A model generated the notes under the pieces. It made no database searches. It saw only the letters and a program-made list of their open reading frames with translations, and was not told where the DNA came from. A stretch of 64,000 nt of DNA, taken from contig NJPS01000004.1 of assembly GCA_002946415.1 (NCBI GenBank), forward strand, positions 5,001 through 69,000. Reading direction: 5' to 3'. This document shows positions 41,818-53,364 of this stretch, piece by piece. Numbering within the stretch: the first letter of the stretch is position 1; each line of letters begins with the position of its first letter. Both the position numbers and the translations under genes were made by a program. The DNA comes from Rutstroemia sp. NJR-2017a BVV2. Taxonomy: Eukaryota > Ascomycota > Leotiomycetes > Helotiales > Rutstroemiaceae.

Positions 41818-44796
41818 TTATACATCTGGTTGAACTTCTCGTCTGCTCATCCATTTTCGCCATTGAAGCCCAAACGACCCTTTCCCGGCCTCTCCATCGT
41901 TATGCAATTCTGCCATCTTTTCTTTTCTATTCCATGTTCCACTAACCATTTCCATTGTACCAACTTTCCCGAGTGGCACTAGACTAACTCTCCCATGCGC
42001 GCACATAAACGGGAATCGCGTCGCAGCCAATCTCATAATGAGTTCCTTACACTCTTCTAAACCCAGCTCATCATTAAACATTATGGCACTTCTGCATGCC
42101 CTACTATTCAATAGTTCCAGTATACTTCTTGGTATATAGGTGACTCTATCGACCCAGATAGAAGTTGATGAAACTGGTGGGTGAGGAGTGGGATGCTCAC
42201 GATAGGAGTAGAGCTCTGTGCGAAGGATATGTATGAGGAGTTTCGGATTGGCCACCAGGCGAGCGGCAATTAACGGTGGTAAATGAGTCACTATGAGACA
42301 AGTTTGGGTGGGATGGGAGTAGATCATACCCCAGTATAAGAAGTGAGGCTTTTCGCTGCGGAAGAGTCTGTCCTCTTCAGACGAGATATCAAACGATATA
42401 GGCTTTTCGAGCAGCGACGTATGTATGGAGGATGGCATTGATGTGGATGCGAAAGGTGGAGAGGCCAGAAATTCCGCCAGCAGAGATTCGATTCGTATTC
42501 GCTCGTCGGCAGCATGTTGATCGATGATCACTAAAAGTGAATTGCTATTGTCGTTGGTAGAGGAATTAGTTGGCACTTTGGCGAGAATAAATTTCTTGTC
42601 GACTTGAGAGATCATCTCCGCATCGCGGAGAGCTTCTCTTGATATGCTACCATTGAGTCCTGAAGAAGTGTGCTTGAACGCTTTCTCAATGTCAATCTGA
42701 GCACAATGATGGTGTCGACCGTGCATGATTTCTTGTGTCTCTGAATCTAGGCCATCGACAGAAACTTGTGGTATGGAAGGTTCCGTAGGAGAAAAGATTG
42801 GGTTCTCCCAGTTTTTCAACATGTCATCAATCCAAGGAATTGGATCCCTGAAGGAAGCTCCAAACCGGCTTCCCGGACTCGGTCGCATTGATGAGACGAT
42901 GAGAGTATGAGTGTCTTGCGTGTGTGTCTTGTCAGACACAATTAAGCCCGTTCTTTGATTTACCATAGACTTGACTTTATTGATAGGATTCGTCCATACA
43001 ATTAACTGGTCTCCACTTCCATTCGCAATCCTATTTCCATCAACAATCGGTGAAGGATTCTCCGGGACAAAAGCTGCAGGAACTACCTCGAAAGGCGGCC
43101 TAATAAACTTTCCGGATTTTGCTATCGAAGGTTCTGAGCATGGCTGCGTCATTATTGAGGGTGATTGTGTCTTATCACCATCCATCACATCTGCAGGTGA
43201 ATTCTCAAGCCTCCAGCGTGCCGTCTCCTTGGCTCCGTCGGTTTTCCTACCCATTTTGATCCTAGACCAGGAATCAAATGGTGTTCCAATCCTTGAAGAT
43301 AATCGATGTATCGATGAAAGGTCGGTTCCCGCATCCAAATTGGAATCCTGAACACTTTTTGTAGAGGATTTCGTATTACTAGACAATGATACGACGGGCG
43401 TACTTGAGCGAATTTTCAGTGGCGGTTGGTGTGCTGTAGTAGACACACTGCTTTGTCCCTGTTTTGCTTCACCTGTTGGCACATAGTTCCCTATAGATCG
43501 TTTGTTGCGAGCCCCGCGTACGACCCTTGGACGGAAATTGTTCCTGGTTAGGAACTCGTGGATGACTACCTGTAGCAGCTCCAACACGCCGCCTAGTGTA
43601 TTCCTTTTATTATCAAAAAAGTCGTCAGCATTTAAGGTTCTGCAACGAGAGATATCTTTTTGATGAATATTAATGCAGAACATTGGCCAGCGTTCCACAC
43701 CCTTCCTCCCTCCCTTCAACTCTCTCTTAGTGTAGCCGTCACCCTTATATCTTTGATCTTTCGCTCTCCTCTCGCCTTCAAACACATCAAGCTCTTCCGC
43801 TTCTTCCTGGTTTCCAAATGCTGAGTTGGAGAACCAACGATTGATGTCTTCGTACAGAATGCTCCCGTTGTCTTGAGATATGTAAGGTTCAACACCAAAA
43901 GCCAGGAATTGGACGTGCTTGGTTGCATTTGGTATTAAGGATATTACTCCATCAATAGCCACTTGGGTCGTAGAGCCAGATATCGGAATCCAAAATTCTT
44001 TCTCGTCAGGCATAATGTAGGAAGCTTGGAGAAGTATACTCCGGACATGCTGAACATCAGTCGCTCCTATTCGTAAAGATTCAAATGACGAGGTGGCAGA
44101 GGATCTGCGAATAGTGATTTTTCCGTTCTTCCCAGTCCCCCTCACGGTAATTGACACGTCCTTAGGCCATGCTAGCAAAAGCGATACAAGATCTCTCCGT
44201 AGATTGTCCCATAACTTGCTATGCACCTGAGGATTCTCGGATGCGATCGCTCTTTGCTTGACACGCACGGGCATGTTACCAAATAGGTCGCGGACAGCCA
44301 CACGCGTACCATGATCATGGAACATAACATGTTGTTGGACAGGAGCTGGGGTGTGCCGAGCTACAATTCCAGATTTGTGCATAGTGACTGAATTATGTGA
44401 TTTGTGTAAATGATGATGCGAGGTTATGGAGAGTAATGACAGTGCGGACAAAGACGCAAGGAACGTTCCATGACCGCCATGTACATGAGCTGTGCCGTAC
44501 AATTTTGAGGTATCTATGGCAAGAAAAATCAGCTTTGAACAAAATTGTGAATAGTATAACTTACGATGCGGCTTGCCAAGGCCACCATTTGACGCAAAGT
44601 CCAAGGGAGGTATTCCAAGGCCATCATCCTCCACCGTACAATTGCCGCGACCATAATCAACCGTAATGTCTAGTTTGGAGCAACTGGCATCCAATGAGTT
44701 CTTCACAAGCTCAAAAACCACGCCATTGAGGTTGGTGATGGTGGAAGAAGATTTCACTTGAGCAATGACGTCCGGAGGCAATGGCTGTATAGACAT
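41818..44796 (-). CDS. MLH3: DNA mismatch repair protein MLH3
   Basis: MutL homologue that with MLH1 forms the MutL-gamma endonuclease for crossover resolution and some mismatch repair. Exons 44796-44565 and 44513-41818 (51-nt intron); 975 aa spliced. The N-terminal GHKL ATPase has FELVKNSLDASCSKLDI (Asn for Mg-ATP), VEDDGLGIPP and KLYGTAHVHGGHGTFLAS. A long disordered linker follows. The C-terminal endonuclease domain has DQHAADERIRIESLL (the metal-binding DQHAx2Ex4E motif), ACRSAIMFNDEL and FPFMCAHGRVSLVPL. All catalytic motifs are present, so nuclease activity is expected. The intron is a multiple of three without a stop, so retention would only insert 17 residues in the ATPase domain. Confidence 0.9.
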   Translation of the reverse strand: MSIQPLPPDVIAQVKSSSTITNLNGVVFELVKNSLDASCSKLDITVDYGRGNCTVEDDGLGIPPLDFASNGGLGKPHRKLYYSQFCSKLIFLAIDTSKLYGTAHVHGGHGTFLASLSALSLLSITSHHHLHKSHNSVTMHKSGIVARHTPAPVQQHVMFHDHGTRVAVRDLFGNMPVRVKQRAIASENPQVHSKLWDNLRRDLVSLLLAWPKDVSITVRGTGKNGKITIRRSSATSSFESLRIGATDVQHVRSILLQASYIMPDEKEFWIPISGSTTQVAIDGVISLIPNATKHVQFLAFGVEPYISQDNGSILYEDINRWFSNSAFGNQEEAEELDVFEGERRAKDQRYKGDGYTKRELKGGRKGVERWPMFCINIHQKDISRCRTLNADDFFDNKRNTLGGVLELLQVVIHEFLTRNNFRPRVVRGARNKRSIGNYVPTGEAKQGQSSVSTTAHQPPLKIRSSTPVVSLSSNTKSSTKSVQDSNLDAGTDLSSIHRLSSRIGTPFDSWSRIKMGRKTDGAKETARWRLENSPADVMDGDKTQSPSIMTQPCSEPSIAKSGKFIRPPFEVVPAAFVPENPSPIVDGNRIANGSGDQLIVWTNPINKVKSMVNQRTGLIVSDKTHTQDTHTLIVSSMRPSPGSRFGASFRDPIPWIDDMLKNWENPIFSPTEPSIPQVSVDGLDSETQEIMHGRHHHCAQIDIEKAFKHTSSGLNGSISREALRDAEMISQVDKKFILAKVPTNSSTNDNSNSLLVIIDQHAADERIRIESLLAEFLASPPFASTSMPSSIHTSLLEKPISFDISSEEDRLFRSEKPHFLYWGMIYSHPTQTCLIVTHLPPLIAARLVANPKLLIHILRTELYSYREHPTPHPPVSSTSIWVDRVTYIPRSILELLNSRACRSAIMFNDELGLEECKELIMRLAATRFPFMCAHGRVSLVPLGKVGTMEMVSGTWNRKEKMAELHNDGEAGKGSFGLQWRKWMSRREVQPDV

Positions 44797-45877
44797 TGTG
44801 ATGGTAAAAGCGGAGCAATGGGAGATAGAACCAGGAAAGGATGCTCAGCAGCAAGATTGTAAAGTATTCAGGTTATAACAAGGGAAGGTACAAAACAAGC
44901 AAGAGCTTTCCACAGGTAGCATGGACACGGGTTCAGGCGAATTGCCATCGTGGAGTAGATGTCAGATCAGAACAAACTCTGTAGTCTCAACGAGAATTAG
45001 GATAGGATACTCCACGAGTCCAAGCATTTGGACAAGACTAGGTTCAACCAGGAGCAACGACGGCCTTTGGTGTAGGATTGTTCGATTGATTCGCATTCAA
45101 TATTGCGCGGCGAAGAGAAGAACTGCAGTCACATGACCGGTAGCTAGCTGGTAAGCTAGACTCTATATAGTAACATCGGAATTTAACAGGCAGCTAAAAT
45201 ATGCGAAATGCGAAATGCGAATCATCCGAAAGCTACGGTATCAGTGCGCTGCACCAGCCAGCTCTTAGCCAACGGGTACATTTGTTCACCGGCACACGAA
45301 TCCAGAGTCCCAAAATTCGCACGAAAGAGAAGAATAATATATCGTCAACTTCCTCTCCGTCGATTGACGTGCTTGCGCAAGACCCAGACGCTTCCGTGTT
45401 CCATCCCAGAAAGGTCGAGCGAGGAGCACACCGAATTCCAGTATAATATAGACAGACCGCCACTGCTTGCGCCATCACATACTCACAATCGTCTCTCGCT
45501 GGGTCTCACTGTTCTCGTTTCATTGTCCATAGTTCTACCAGCGGACATTCTCCCTTCCAAGCCTCATCGCCTTATCGCCTCGTCGCCCCTTGACTTCTAC
45601 TCTGTGCCTACCAATCTCTACGCGGTACGAGTTACTTCAGTACATACGGAAACGTCCTTCACTCCACAAACGCCGCACATTACGAATACTGAAGAATTTC
45701 CGTTCCGTCCCGCACAATGGCAACAACGGAGTTAGCACCTCAACGACAAACCAACGCATCGCAAATCAATGGTACCATTCACTCCTACCCATCTGCCTAT
45801 CAAACCATCATATCACCATCATTTATTTCTATTTATGCAACAATCACCATCCATCCTATTTTCATAAACTAATCATC
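44797..45877. other. Divergent intergenic region and leader
   Basis: Promoter of MLH3 and long leader of the Ser-rich gene. Open frames run through 45208-45735 and from 45590 but their composition is leader-like (C/T and A/C-rich, histidine and tyrosine clusters), so they are not called. Confidence 0.4.
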
Positions 45878-47152
45878 ATGCCAGACCGCGCAGATAGAGT
45901 AGCAGGACGCCGCAGACCCTTCTCATCATGGATGAAGAAACTTACCAACTTCAAGGCTGGATCCTCAACCGCTGACACGACGTCGCCCACAAACTCGAAG
46001 CGCAACGCCTATCAAATGAGAACGAACTCGAAGAAACAATCGCCCTCGAAGAACAACAATCCGTATCCTGAATCGGGTCGTATCAATGGTGCTGCGACGG
46101 TATCCCATCCTGGAAATGGACATTTGTCATTTGCAACGGGCCCGACAGGCGAATCAGCCAGCACGTCGTCAGTGGAACGAAGTCGAAGATCAACTCAATA
46201 TTCCGAAGACGGACATCCACCACCAACAGCCGGGACCAAATCTATCGCACCTACAACGGGAGAAGAACAAGATCAAGATAGGGCGCATTCAATTGTAGCA
46301 GCTTCTCATGCTCCATCATCTGGTGAAGCAACAAACGCGACAATCGGTGGTGGGGTCAGCTCTGCTAGAGGCGCTGATAGCACATTTTCTTCTCCTGCAC
46401 CATCGGTCCGATCCTTGACTACGACTCTCACAACCATCCATTCAGCTGCAGCTCCTACTGTACCTGCTTCGCATAATGCTGCAAATATGAACAACACCCA
46501 GGGTATTCAATTTACTCATCAATTCCCGACATCCCCACCAGCCACGGCCCTGCCAGCACATTTGGCCCCACAGGGTAGCGGAGGGCACCCTGCAACCTAC
46601 AATACTGCTACTGCGAACAACCTTCTCACGGACAATGCATCAATTCTGACCCTGGCGTCTTCGTCTAAACGAAGACGCAGGAGATCTATGGATACTGATG
46701 CATCGGTCCGTGCTCTGGCTCCATCCTCCGTTTTTGGCGGAAGTCGTGAAAGTCTACCTCTGAGTGTTCTCAGCGCTACAGTTGAAGGTACCAATATCAC
46801 ATCACCTACAGCTTTACATCAAGGACGCCCGGTGAACGAGCGAGCTAGCATCTACTCATCAGCTGGTGTAGCTCCGGCTTTACCAAGCGAGCGAAATAGC
46901 TACTATGCAGGAAAACAATCTCTACCTAACGATGGTGGGAGTGTGAAGAGTGGGTTATTGGGTCATGGCAGGACTGATAGCATTTCTGGAAGTATTGGAG
47001 GAGTTGCCCCTGGAAGTCCATTGGCCAGCCCTCGCGATCCAAATGCTTCCACAGGAAAGTTGAGTCGAAGTAATTCTGGTTGGGGCGAGAACAGTGAGCT
47101 TGTATCGGTGGATGCGGCAGAGGGGAAGACGAAGACGGAAAATGAGGAGTAA
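45878..47152 (+). CDS. Conserved Ser/Thr-rich fungal protein
   Basis: 424 aa from the ATG at 45878 (MPDRADRVAGRRRPFSSWMKKLTNF). An in-frame ATG at 45590 would add 96 residues of low-quality sequence. The basic N-terminus is followed by a disordered Ser/Thr/Ala-rich body. Near residues 245-295 is the block NASILTLASSSKRRRR then SMDTDASVRALAP and SSVFGGSRESLPLS, which I recognise as a strongly conserved signature in ascomycete proteins of unknown function. The rest is phospho-site-like Ser-Pro and Arg-x-x-Ser. No enzyme domain, no membrane segment. Confidence 0.75.
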   Translation: MPDRADRVAGRRRPFSSWMKKLTNFKAGSSTADTTSPTNSKRNAYQMRTNSKKQSPSKNNNPYPESGRINGAATVSHPGNGHLSFATGPTGESASTSSVERSRRSTQYSEDGHPPPTAGTKSIAPTTGEEQDQDRAHSIVAASHAPSSGEATNATIGGGVSSARGADSTFSSPAPSVRSLTTTLTTIHSAAAPTVPASHNAANMNNTQGIQFTHQFPTSPPATALPAHLAPQGSGGHPATYNTATANNLLTDNASILTLASSSKRRRRRSMDTDASVRALAPSSVFGGSRESLPLSVLSATVEGTNITSPTALHQGRPVNERASIYSSAGVAPALPSERNSYYAGKQSLPNDGGSVKSGLLGHGRTDSISGSIGGVAPGSPLASPRDPNASTGKLSRSNSGWGENSELVSVDAAEGKTKTENEE

Positions 47153-47762
47153 CTCACTGCATTTTATGGGAGGGAATTGATGGCAGATTAAGATTGATCA
47201 TCAGTATCACAACTTCACAAACCTGCGGATGTGATAGTTGGTCATCTGGGGCGCCATTCAAAGTTACGATCTTATCAAGAGGGGTTCAAAAGCCAAACTG
47301 TATGTTGAATCATAAGGATGAGGAAATGTTTCATGAATCTGGGTGGATAGAACAGCGGGAAGGACCTGAAGCAAGGGGATATAAATGTTGGCGTTTGGTT
47401 GTTAGTAAGATACCCAATAATACTGCAATATAATTTAGTCTATTAGGTTTGCTGCCGTGGTACCATCTACAACGGTGAGTACGCGTTTTAGATTGGATGT
47501 TTATCGATGGCCTACAATGAGGGGTCACTTTTCTCGAATGGAAGGAGTACCTCAAGGTATAAGATTATCAATTCCCTAGAGGTTGTTGGAATGTCCTTGG
47601 CCGGCTCAACGCCCATTCCGCCTTTGGAATCCATTATCAGGTGAAATCACATTCCACGCGATAGTGACTTCTCTCAATTGTCTTTCCTCTCATCCCATAC
47701 TACCTTTACTGTTTCCTCACCTATACTAAGCTATATACATCACTATCTCAATCCACGCAATC
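47153..47762. other. Intergenic
   Basis: Between two plus-strand genes. No gene seen. Confidence 0.4.
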
Positions 47763-49516
47763 ATGCTCCTAACAATGCATTACAACCGCATCTCTCTCCT
47801 CGCCGTCCTTATCCTTTTCTCTCTGCTGACGCTCCTTCATCACATACGTCCACATCCGAACGTGCATCTCCCGGGCAATGTACATAATATGTTATCTTAC
47901 TTTTCTAGACCAGGAAGAGGAGGTAGGAACATGATTCCTGGGAGGAAGATAACGCAGAGTCAGGTGCTCGAGTTGGGGGCCCGGAAGGGGGTTGTTGATA
48001 TGGAAGGAAAAGGAGATGGCAAGAAGGGTGCAAAGAGAGGAGAGAAGATACCGAGAATTATTCATCAGATATGGATTAATTACGAAGGGGAGTTCGAACA
48101 TGCTGTGGGGGTAGGAGAAGGGAAGAAGAAAGAAAAGAAGAAAAATGAAGAAAAGGGTAAAGCAAACAAAAAAGAAAGCGGAGGGAAACCAACAAATGAG
48201 GAGAAATGGGAGATCACTGGTATGGAAGGACTTGAATATATACCTCAGGAATGGGAAGAGCGGAGACGAACTTGTAGGGGTGTAAATAGGGGCTGGAAGG
48301 TTTACGTACGTTTCTTTATCGCTTTCACTACATCTCGTCGCTCCTTGCTCTCTCACACATCTTCGTCTTTAATTGCGCAGTTTTATTTGTTCTCAGCCAC
48401 CGTGATATATACGATCATAAACGCAACTAACCCCTTTCCTCCGACTTCCTAGATATGGACCGCACCAAAATCCCTCTCTTTCATTCAAACACACTACCCC
48501 TCCTTCGAGAAAACATACGTCTCCTACGCCTACCACTGGCAACGCGTGCAGGCGTTGAAGTACTCCTATTGTTGAAATATGGGGGTGTAGTGCTAGATTG
48601 GGATACGCAGTGCGAGAAGCCCATGGATGCATTAGTGGGGGTGGGTATTGGGCTGTTCGTGGGGAGTTGGGAATCCGAAGGGAATAGTACGGGTCGAGGA
48701 GGGGAACATGATATCGTCGATGGAAGTGGGAAGAGGAGGAAGGAGGAAAGTGCGAACAAGGGGGGAGGGTGGGTGGATAGGAGGGTTATAGGAGGAAGAG
48801 CTGGACATGGACTTTTCGAGAGTGTGGCTGAGGAATTGGGGGAGGGAAGGGGTGCAGGTAAAGGGAAGAAGTTAGGGCGGAAGGAAGAAGATGGAGATAA
48901 ACTCTTCGAGGCCGCATGGGAGATATACCATGCGTGGCTTGAAAGGAGTACGACAAATAGTACTGTTGAAATAAGCCTATCAGAGACAGAAAACGGAAAA
49001 CTCAACAAGCAGCCTGGAAATACAGATAATATAGGCTGGCGAGTACCTCTTCACACCGCAGAGCAGCACAAAAGATTCTGGGCCCCTCATCTCGACCACT
49101 TCTCTCCAACACCATATAAACATAAAAAACCATCCACCAATCCGAAAAGCAAAAGCAAAAGCAAGACAAACCCATCCGCACTAACCAAATGGTTCACCAG
49201 TAGTGATCCTCTATCGCAAGCAACTACAGATATTGCGGGAGCTAAACACAATAAGACCATCATCATAGCGATAACAGGTCTTTGTATGGTCCTGTTTTGG
49301 ATTTGGATATGTTTGTGGGCGTGCAGAAGCGAGACCGACAGGGCGAGTAGAAGAGGAGGGGGTTCGGGGTGGAGGATGGGAAGAGGGAGAGAGAGCTATA
49401 GGAGGGGGACGGGGACGGGGGCGTATTTGGGGGTTGGAGGATATAAGTATGGTAGTAGGAGTAGGAGTGGAGGGGCTGTGTATGAGGAGATTGTAGAAGG
49501 GGAGGGACTGCATTGA
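47763..49516 (+). pseudogene. GT32-like glycosyltransferase with a frameshift
   Basis: Golgi-type glycosyltransferase, type II membrane protein. Exon 1 is 47763-48305 (N-terminal anchor ISLLAVLILFSLLTLLHHI; PRIIHQIWINYEG, the GT32 start motif; a Lys/Glu-rich insert of about 45 residues; IPQEWEERRRTC). A 147-nt intron ends at 48452. Exon 2 begins IWTAPKSLSFIQTHYPSFEK and reads to QALKY (48563), where the frame is lost. A shift of one base restores LLLKYGGVVLDWDTQCEKP with the DxD metal-binding motif, and that frame is open to 49516. So one base is missing near 48564. A C-terminal membrane segment (TIIIAITGLCMVLFWIWICLW) resembles Sur1/Csh1-type sphingolipid mannosyltransferases. Either a pseudogene or a sequence error. 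Confidence 0.7.
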
Positions 49517-49794
49517 TACATAATGCTCCTTCCAAGACTTTACGAACTAAAAAGTATACCATTGCTTTCCCCTTTCCCCGTGCCTTCCTTCATACTTTGA
49601 TTCGCACTTTAGATTCCCGTTCATACCTACATAATAATCATACCGAATTACCCCCATATCCTTCCATAGCTACCCCCATAAATGACCCTAAGCAACATAT
49701 TTTGTGCAAGCAATAACGAAACGCCCTCCAAAACATTCTTCATACAAAAATAGTTGAGCGTGTGCCCGTCTCATCTCGTCCTAAACCTTTTACT
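49517..49794. other. Convergent spacer
   Basis: 3' ends of the GT32-like gene and RNR1; nothing else seen. Confidence 0.4.
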
Positions 49795-52716
49795 CTATCC
49801 ACTACACATCATACATTCTTCCTTATTATCAATGCTGCCTGTAATAGTTATTAGCATCAATGCATTCAAACAAACTTGTCGAAGGAAACTTACATTGTAA
49901 TTTAGCTTCAGCGTAAATGTCATACTCTCTCTCTTCACTTCTCTGTCCTTCATCCTCAACCTGCTTTGCCTTGACCTCAAGCTCCTCTTCCTTTGGCTCA
50001 CCAACAGGCTCGGTAGCTAAAGCCTTCGGGCTTCCACCTTCTTCCATGTCTGCCTTGAAGGGAACCTTAGCGATGGGAGTGTGCGCTTCCTTCGCAGCCG
50101 CTGCCGCCGAGGGAGGAGGAGTGGTCGAGGGGGTTGGTACGCCATTTGGCGCGCTAACCGAGGATGATTTGTTCTGAGAGCTTTGCTTAGCGTACATAGG
50201 ACGTGGTCCGGCACCGCTGGTTGCAGAAGAGGAAGAGATGTATCCGGAAGTTGGCATACTTCGTTTCTTGGTTGTACGCTCTCGTGCAATATTTGTGTCG
50301 GCAACGAGAAGAGCTTCTTGATCGACGGTGAATTGAATAGGTGCGGATGCAGCCATGGTACGGAGGTAGTACATTCCGGTCTTGAGACCAAGTTTCCAAC
50401 CGGCAAAATGCATGGATGTAATCTTGCCCATGGTGGGGTCTTTCATGTGAATGTTCATTGATTGCGACTGGTCGACGAAAGCACCACGGTCAGCGGCCAT
50501 TTGAACAATTGTTCGTTGGGAAATTTCCCAAACGGTCTTGTAAAGTGCCTTGATGTCAGCTGGAATGTTAGGGATGTTTTGGATTGAACCGCCGTCGGCA
50601 ATGATGCGGTTCTTCATATTGTCTGACCACAATCCCATGTCAACAAGGTCCTTCAGAAGCCATGGGTTAACGACTTGGAATTCCCCGGCTAAGACACGAC
50701 GAGAGTAGATGTTCGAAGTGTATGGTTCAAAACACTCGTTAAACCCGAGAATTTGGGAGGTACTGGCTGTTGGCATAGGGGCGACGAGCAAACTGTTGCG
50801 GACACCGTGTTGTTTGATGGACTTCTTCAAGCTATCCCAGTCCCAAAGGTCGGTAGGCGTGACTCCCCACATATCATATTGAAGTTCGCCCTTTGAGACA
50901 GGTGAGCCTTCGTACGTCTCATAGGGACCCAACTCCTTAGCAATCTCAACAGAAGACGTCAATGCAGCGTGGTAAATAGTCTCAAAGATTTGAACGTTGA
51001 GGTGCTTAGCTTCAGGTGACTCAAATGGTAAACGAAGAGCCAAGAAAGCATCAGCAAGACCCTGAACACCAACAGCGATAGGCCGGTGACGGAAATTGCT
51101 CTTTCTGGCTTCTTGAACGGGGTAGTAGTTGATGTCGATGATCTTGTTCAAGTTCCTGACAACGACTTGAGTAACCTCGTGAAGCTTTTGGAAATCGTAA
51201 GTTCCCTCGTTCATGTCCACAAATGTTGGGAGAGCAATGGAAGCCAAGTTACAGCAAGCAACTTCATCCGGTGCAGAGTATTCGACAATTTCTGTGCACA
51301 AATTGGAGCTGCGAATGGTGCCGAGGTTCTTTTGATTGCTCTTCTTGTTGCATGCATCCTTATAAAGCATGAATGGATTTCCGGTCTCGGTTTGAGCCTC
51401 GAGAATGGAGTACCAAAGCTTTTGGGCTTTGATAGTTTTGCGACCTCTACCTTCCTTCTCATAACTCTCATAGAGAGCTTCGAATTCGTCACCGTATACA
51501 TCGGCCAACCCAGGACATTCGTTAGGGCACATCAATGTCCAATCTCCGTTCTTTTCAACACGCTTCATAAAGAGATCTGGAATCCACAAAGCGTAGAAGA
51601 GATCACGGGCGCGGACTTCTTCCTTGCCGTGGTTCTTTCGGAGGTCCAGAAACTCGAAAACGTCTGCGTGCCAAGGCTCAAGGTAGATTGCGAATGCACC
51701 AGGCCGCTTATTTCCACCTTGGTCGACATATCTCGCAGTGTTGTTAAAAACTCGTAGCATAGGCACAATACCATTGGAGTTACCATTGGTACCGGCAATG
51801 TAGGCACCAGTAGCACGAATTCTGTGAATGTTGAGACCGATACCACCGGCGTTCTTAGAGATCATAGCACACGTCTTGAGGGTATCGTAAATACCATCAA
51901 TACTGTCCTCCTTCATGTCAATGAGGAAGCATGATGAAAGTTGAGCTTGTGGTGTGCCAGCGGAGAAAAGTGTAGGGGAGGCGTGTGTGAAGTATTTGTT
52001 GGACATCAAGTTGTAGGTCTCAATGGCACTCTCGATGTCGTCGCCGTGAATACCAACGGCAACGCGCATGATCATTTGTTGTGGACGTTCTGCAATCTTT
52101 CCATCGAGTCGAAGAAGGTATGATCGCTCGAGGGTCTTGAAGCCGAAATATTGGTAGTTGAAGTCTCGATCGTAGACGATTGCGGAGTTGAGCTCTGCTT
52201 CATGCCTCATAACGCATTCGTATGTCTCCTTACTGATCATAGGAGATGGTTTGTTATTTCTTGGGTTGACGTAGTGGTATAAGTCGCTGATGACGTGAGA
52301 GAATTGTTTCTTGGTTTGCTTGTGGAGGTTGGATACCGCAATACGAGCAGCGAGAATGGCATAATCGGGGTGGGTGACTGTCATGTATGCAGCAGTTTCT
52401 GCGGCCTTGGGAATACGTTAGCAGGAAGTAATGGAGGCTCTACACGTTGTGGTCAAACTCAAGTTTTAACTTACGAGATTGTCAAGCTCAATTGTCGAAA
52501 CTCCGTGATAGACACCGGAGATAACTTTTTGGGTAATGGCAGCAGCATCTACATGATCGGCGTCAAGACCGTAACACAGTCTTGATACACGGGCTGTGAT
52601 TTTGTCGAACTGAACGCGTTCTTTACGTCCATCTGCAGGAGAATAGGTATTAGTGATTGAAAACAATGTGCGACATATGCTGCAGAGTTATACATACCGC
52701 GCTTGTTCACGAACAT
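49795..52716 (-). CDS. RNR1: Ribonucleotide reductase large subunit
   Basis: Class Ia enzyme that reduces NDPs to dNDPs with the small subunit. Exons 52716-52698 (19 nt, MFVNKR), 52632-52475, 52405-49894, 49838-49795; 2733 nt, 910 aa. ATP cone at the N-terminus ([19 protein letters not shown]). Catalytic cysteines fall where yeast Rnr1 has them: about 218 (LSSCFLI), 428 (SSNLCTEI) and 443 (EVACCNLAS). The allosteric-site loop and the [12 protein letters not shown] and NPWLLKDL motifs are intact. A Pro/Ala/Ser-rich linker precedes the C-terminal redox tail ECMMCSG, which is encoded by the separate last exon of 44 nt: exon 3 alone would lose it. Intron 2 uses an AAG acceptor with a TGCTAACG branch. 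Promoter has MluI-box elements. Confidence 0.97.
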
Positions 52717-52982
52717 GATTGTGTTTTGTGGTGTTTGAGTCTGGGATGAGATGGAGGGGTTGATGATGCAAGTAGAGAAAAACGGTGAAGCGGTAATGAG
52801 ATTGCTTTCCACTTCTTGACTCTTCAAGTGAATGATAGATTCGCGCAATTACCAAGTCTTATAAGTAAAGGAAGACTTGTCACTTGTGTGCTTAACAAGA
52901 AAAGTAGAAGAAGATTTGGTTGTTGGCAAGAATGAGAGGGAATGCACAAAGAGGATGAGGGAATGTTTTTAAAAAGTGCTTT

Positions 52983-53057
52983 ACGCGACTTTGACCTCTC
53001 CGCGGAACGCGTCGAATTGGTAATCTAGCGTTTTTTAGCGTGACGAAAATAACGCGA
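52983..53057. promoter_or_regulatory. MluI cell-cycle box cluster upstream of RNR1
   Basis: ACGCGT at 53007-53012 with two ACGCGA cores at 52983-52988 and 53052-53057, all within 75 bp and 267-341 bp before the RNR1 ATG. ACGCG is the core bound by the MBF/DSC1 complex, which drives S-phase RNR transcription in yeasts. Occupancy here is inference. Confidence 0.6.
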
Positions 53058-53364
53058 AACCACTTTAAGAAATTTGAGAGAGGCGTAGACGAACATGGAT
53101 TTTGATAACGTAGTGGCACGAAAAGGGTCTTGTTGCCTGCATGAAATTAAATCATGTGGATGAGGGTTCTACGAAGATCTATGTCATTGTGGAAATAATA
53201 TATATCACGAATACAAGTGTTTCATCACTTAATACACCCACCTGCTTCTTCAGCCCGAAGGATGCTGGGTATCATGGCATAGATATAAGTATCATGCATC
53301 TAAGTGAGACCATCCCTGCCATCTTAAATGTCCGACAACCTCCAATTGCCGCATAGAGCTGAGA

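Noticed and set aside
45208..45735. 175-aa plus-strand ORF
   Set aside because: Leader-like composition and overlaps the upstream part of the Ser-rich gene; no domain.
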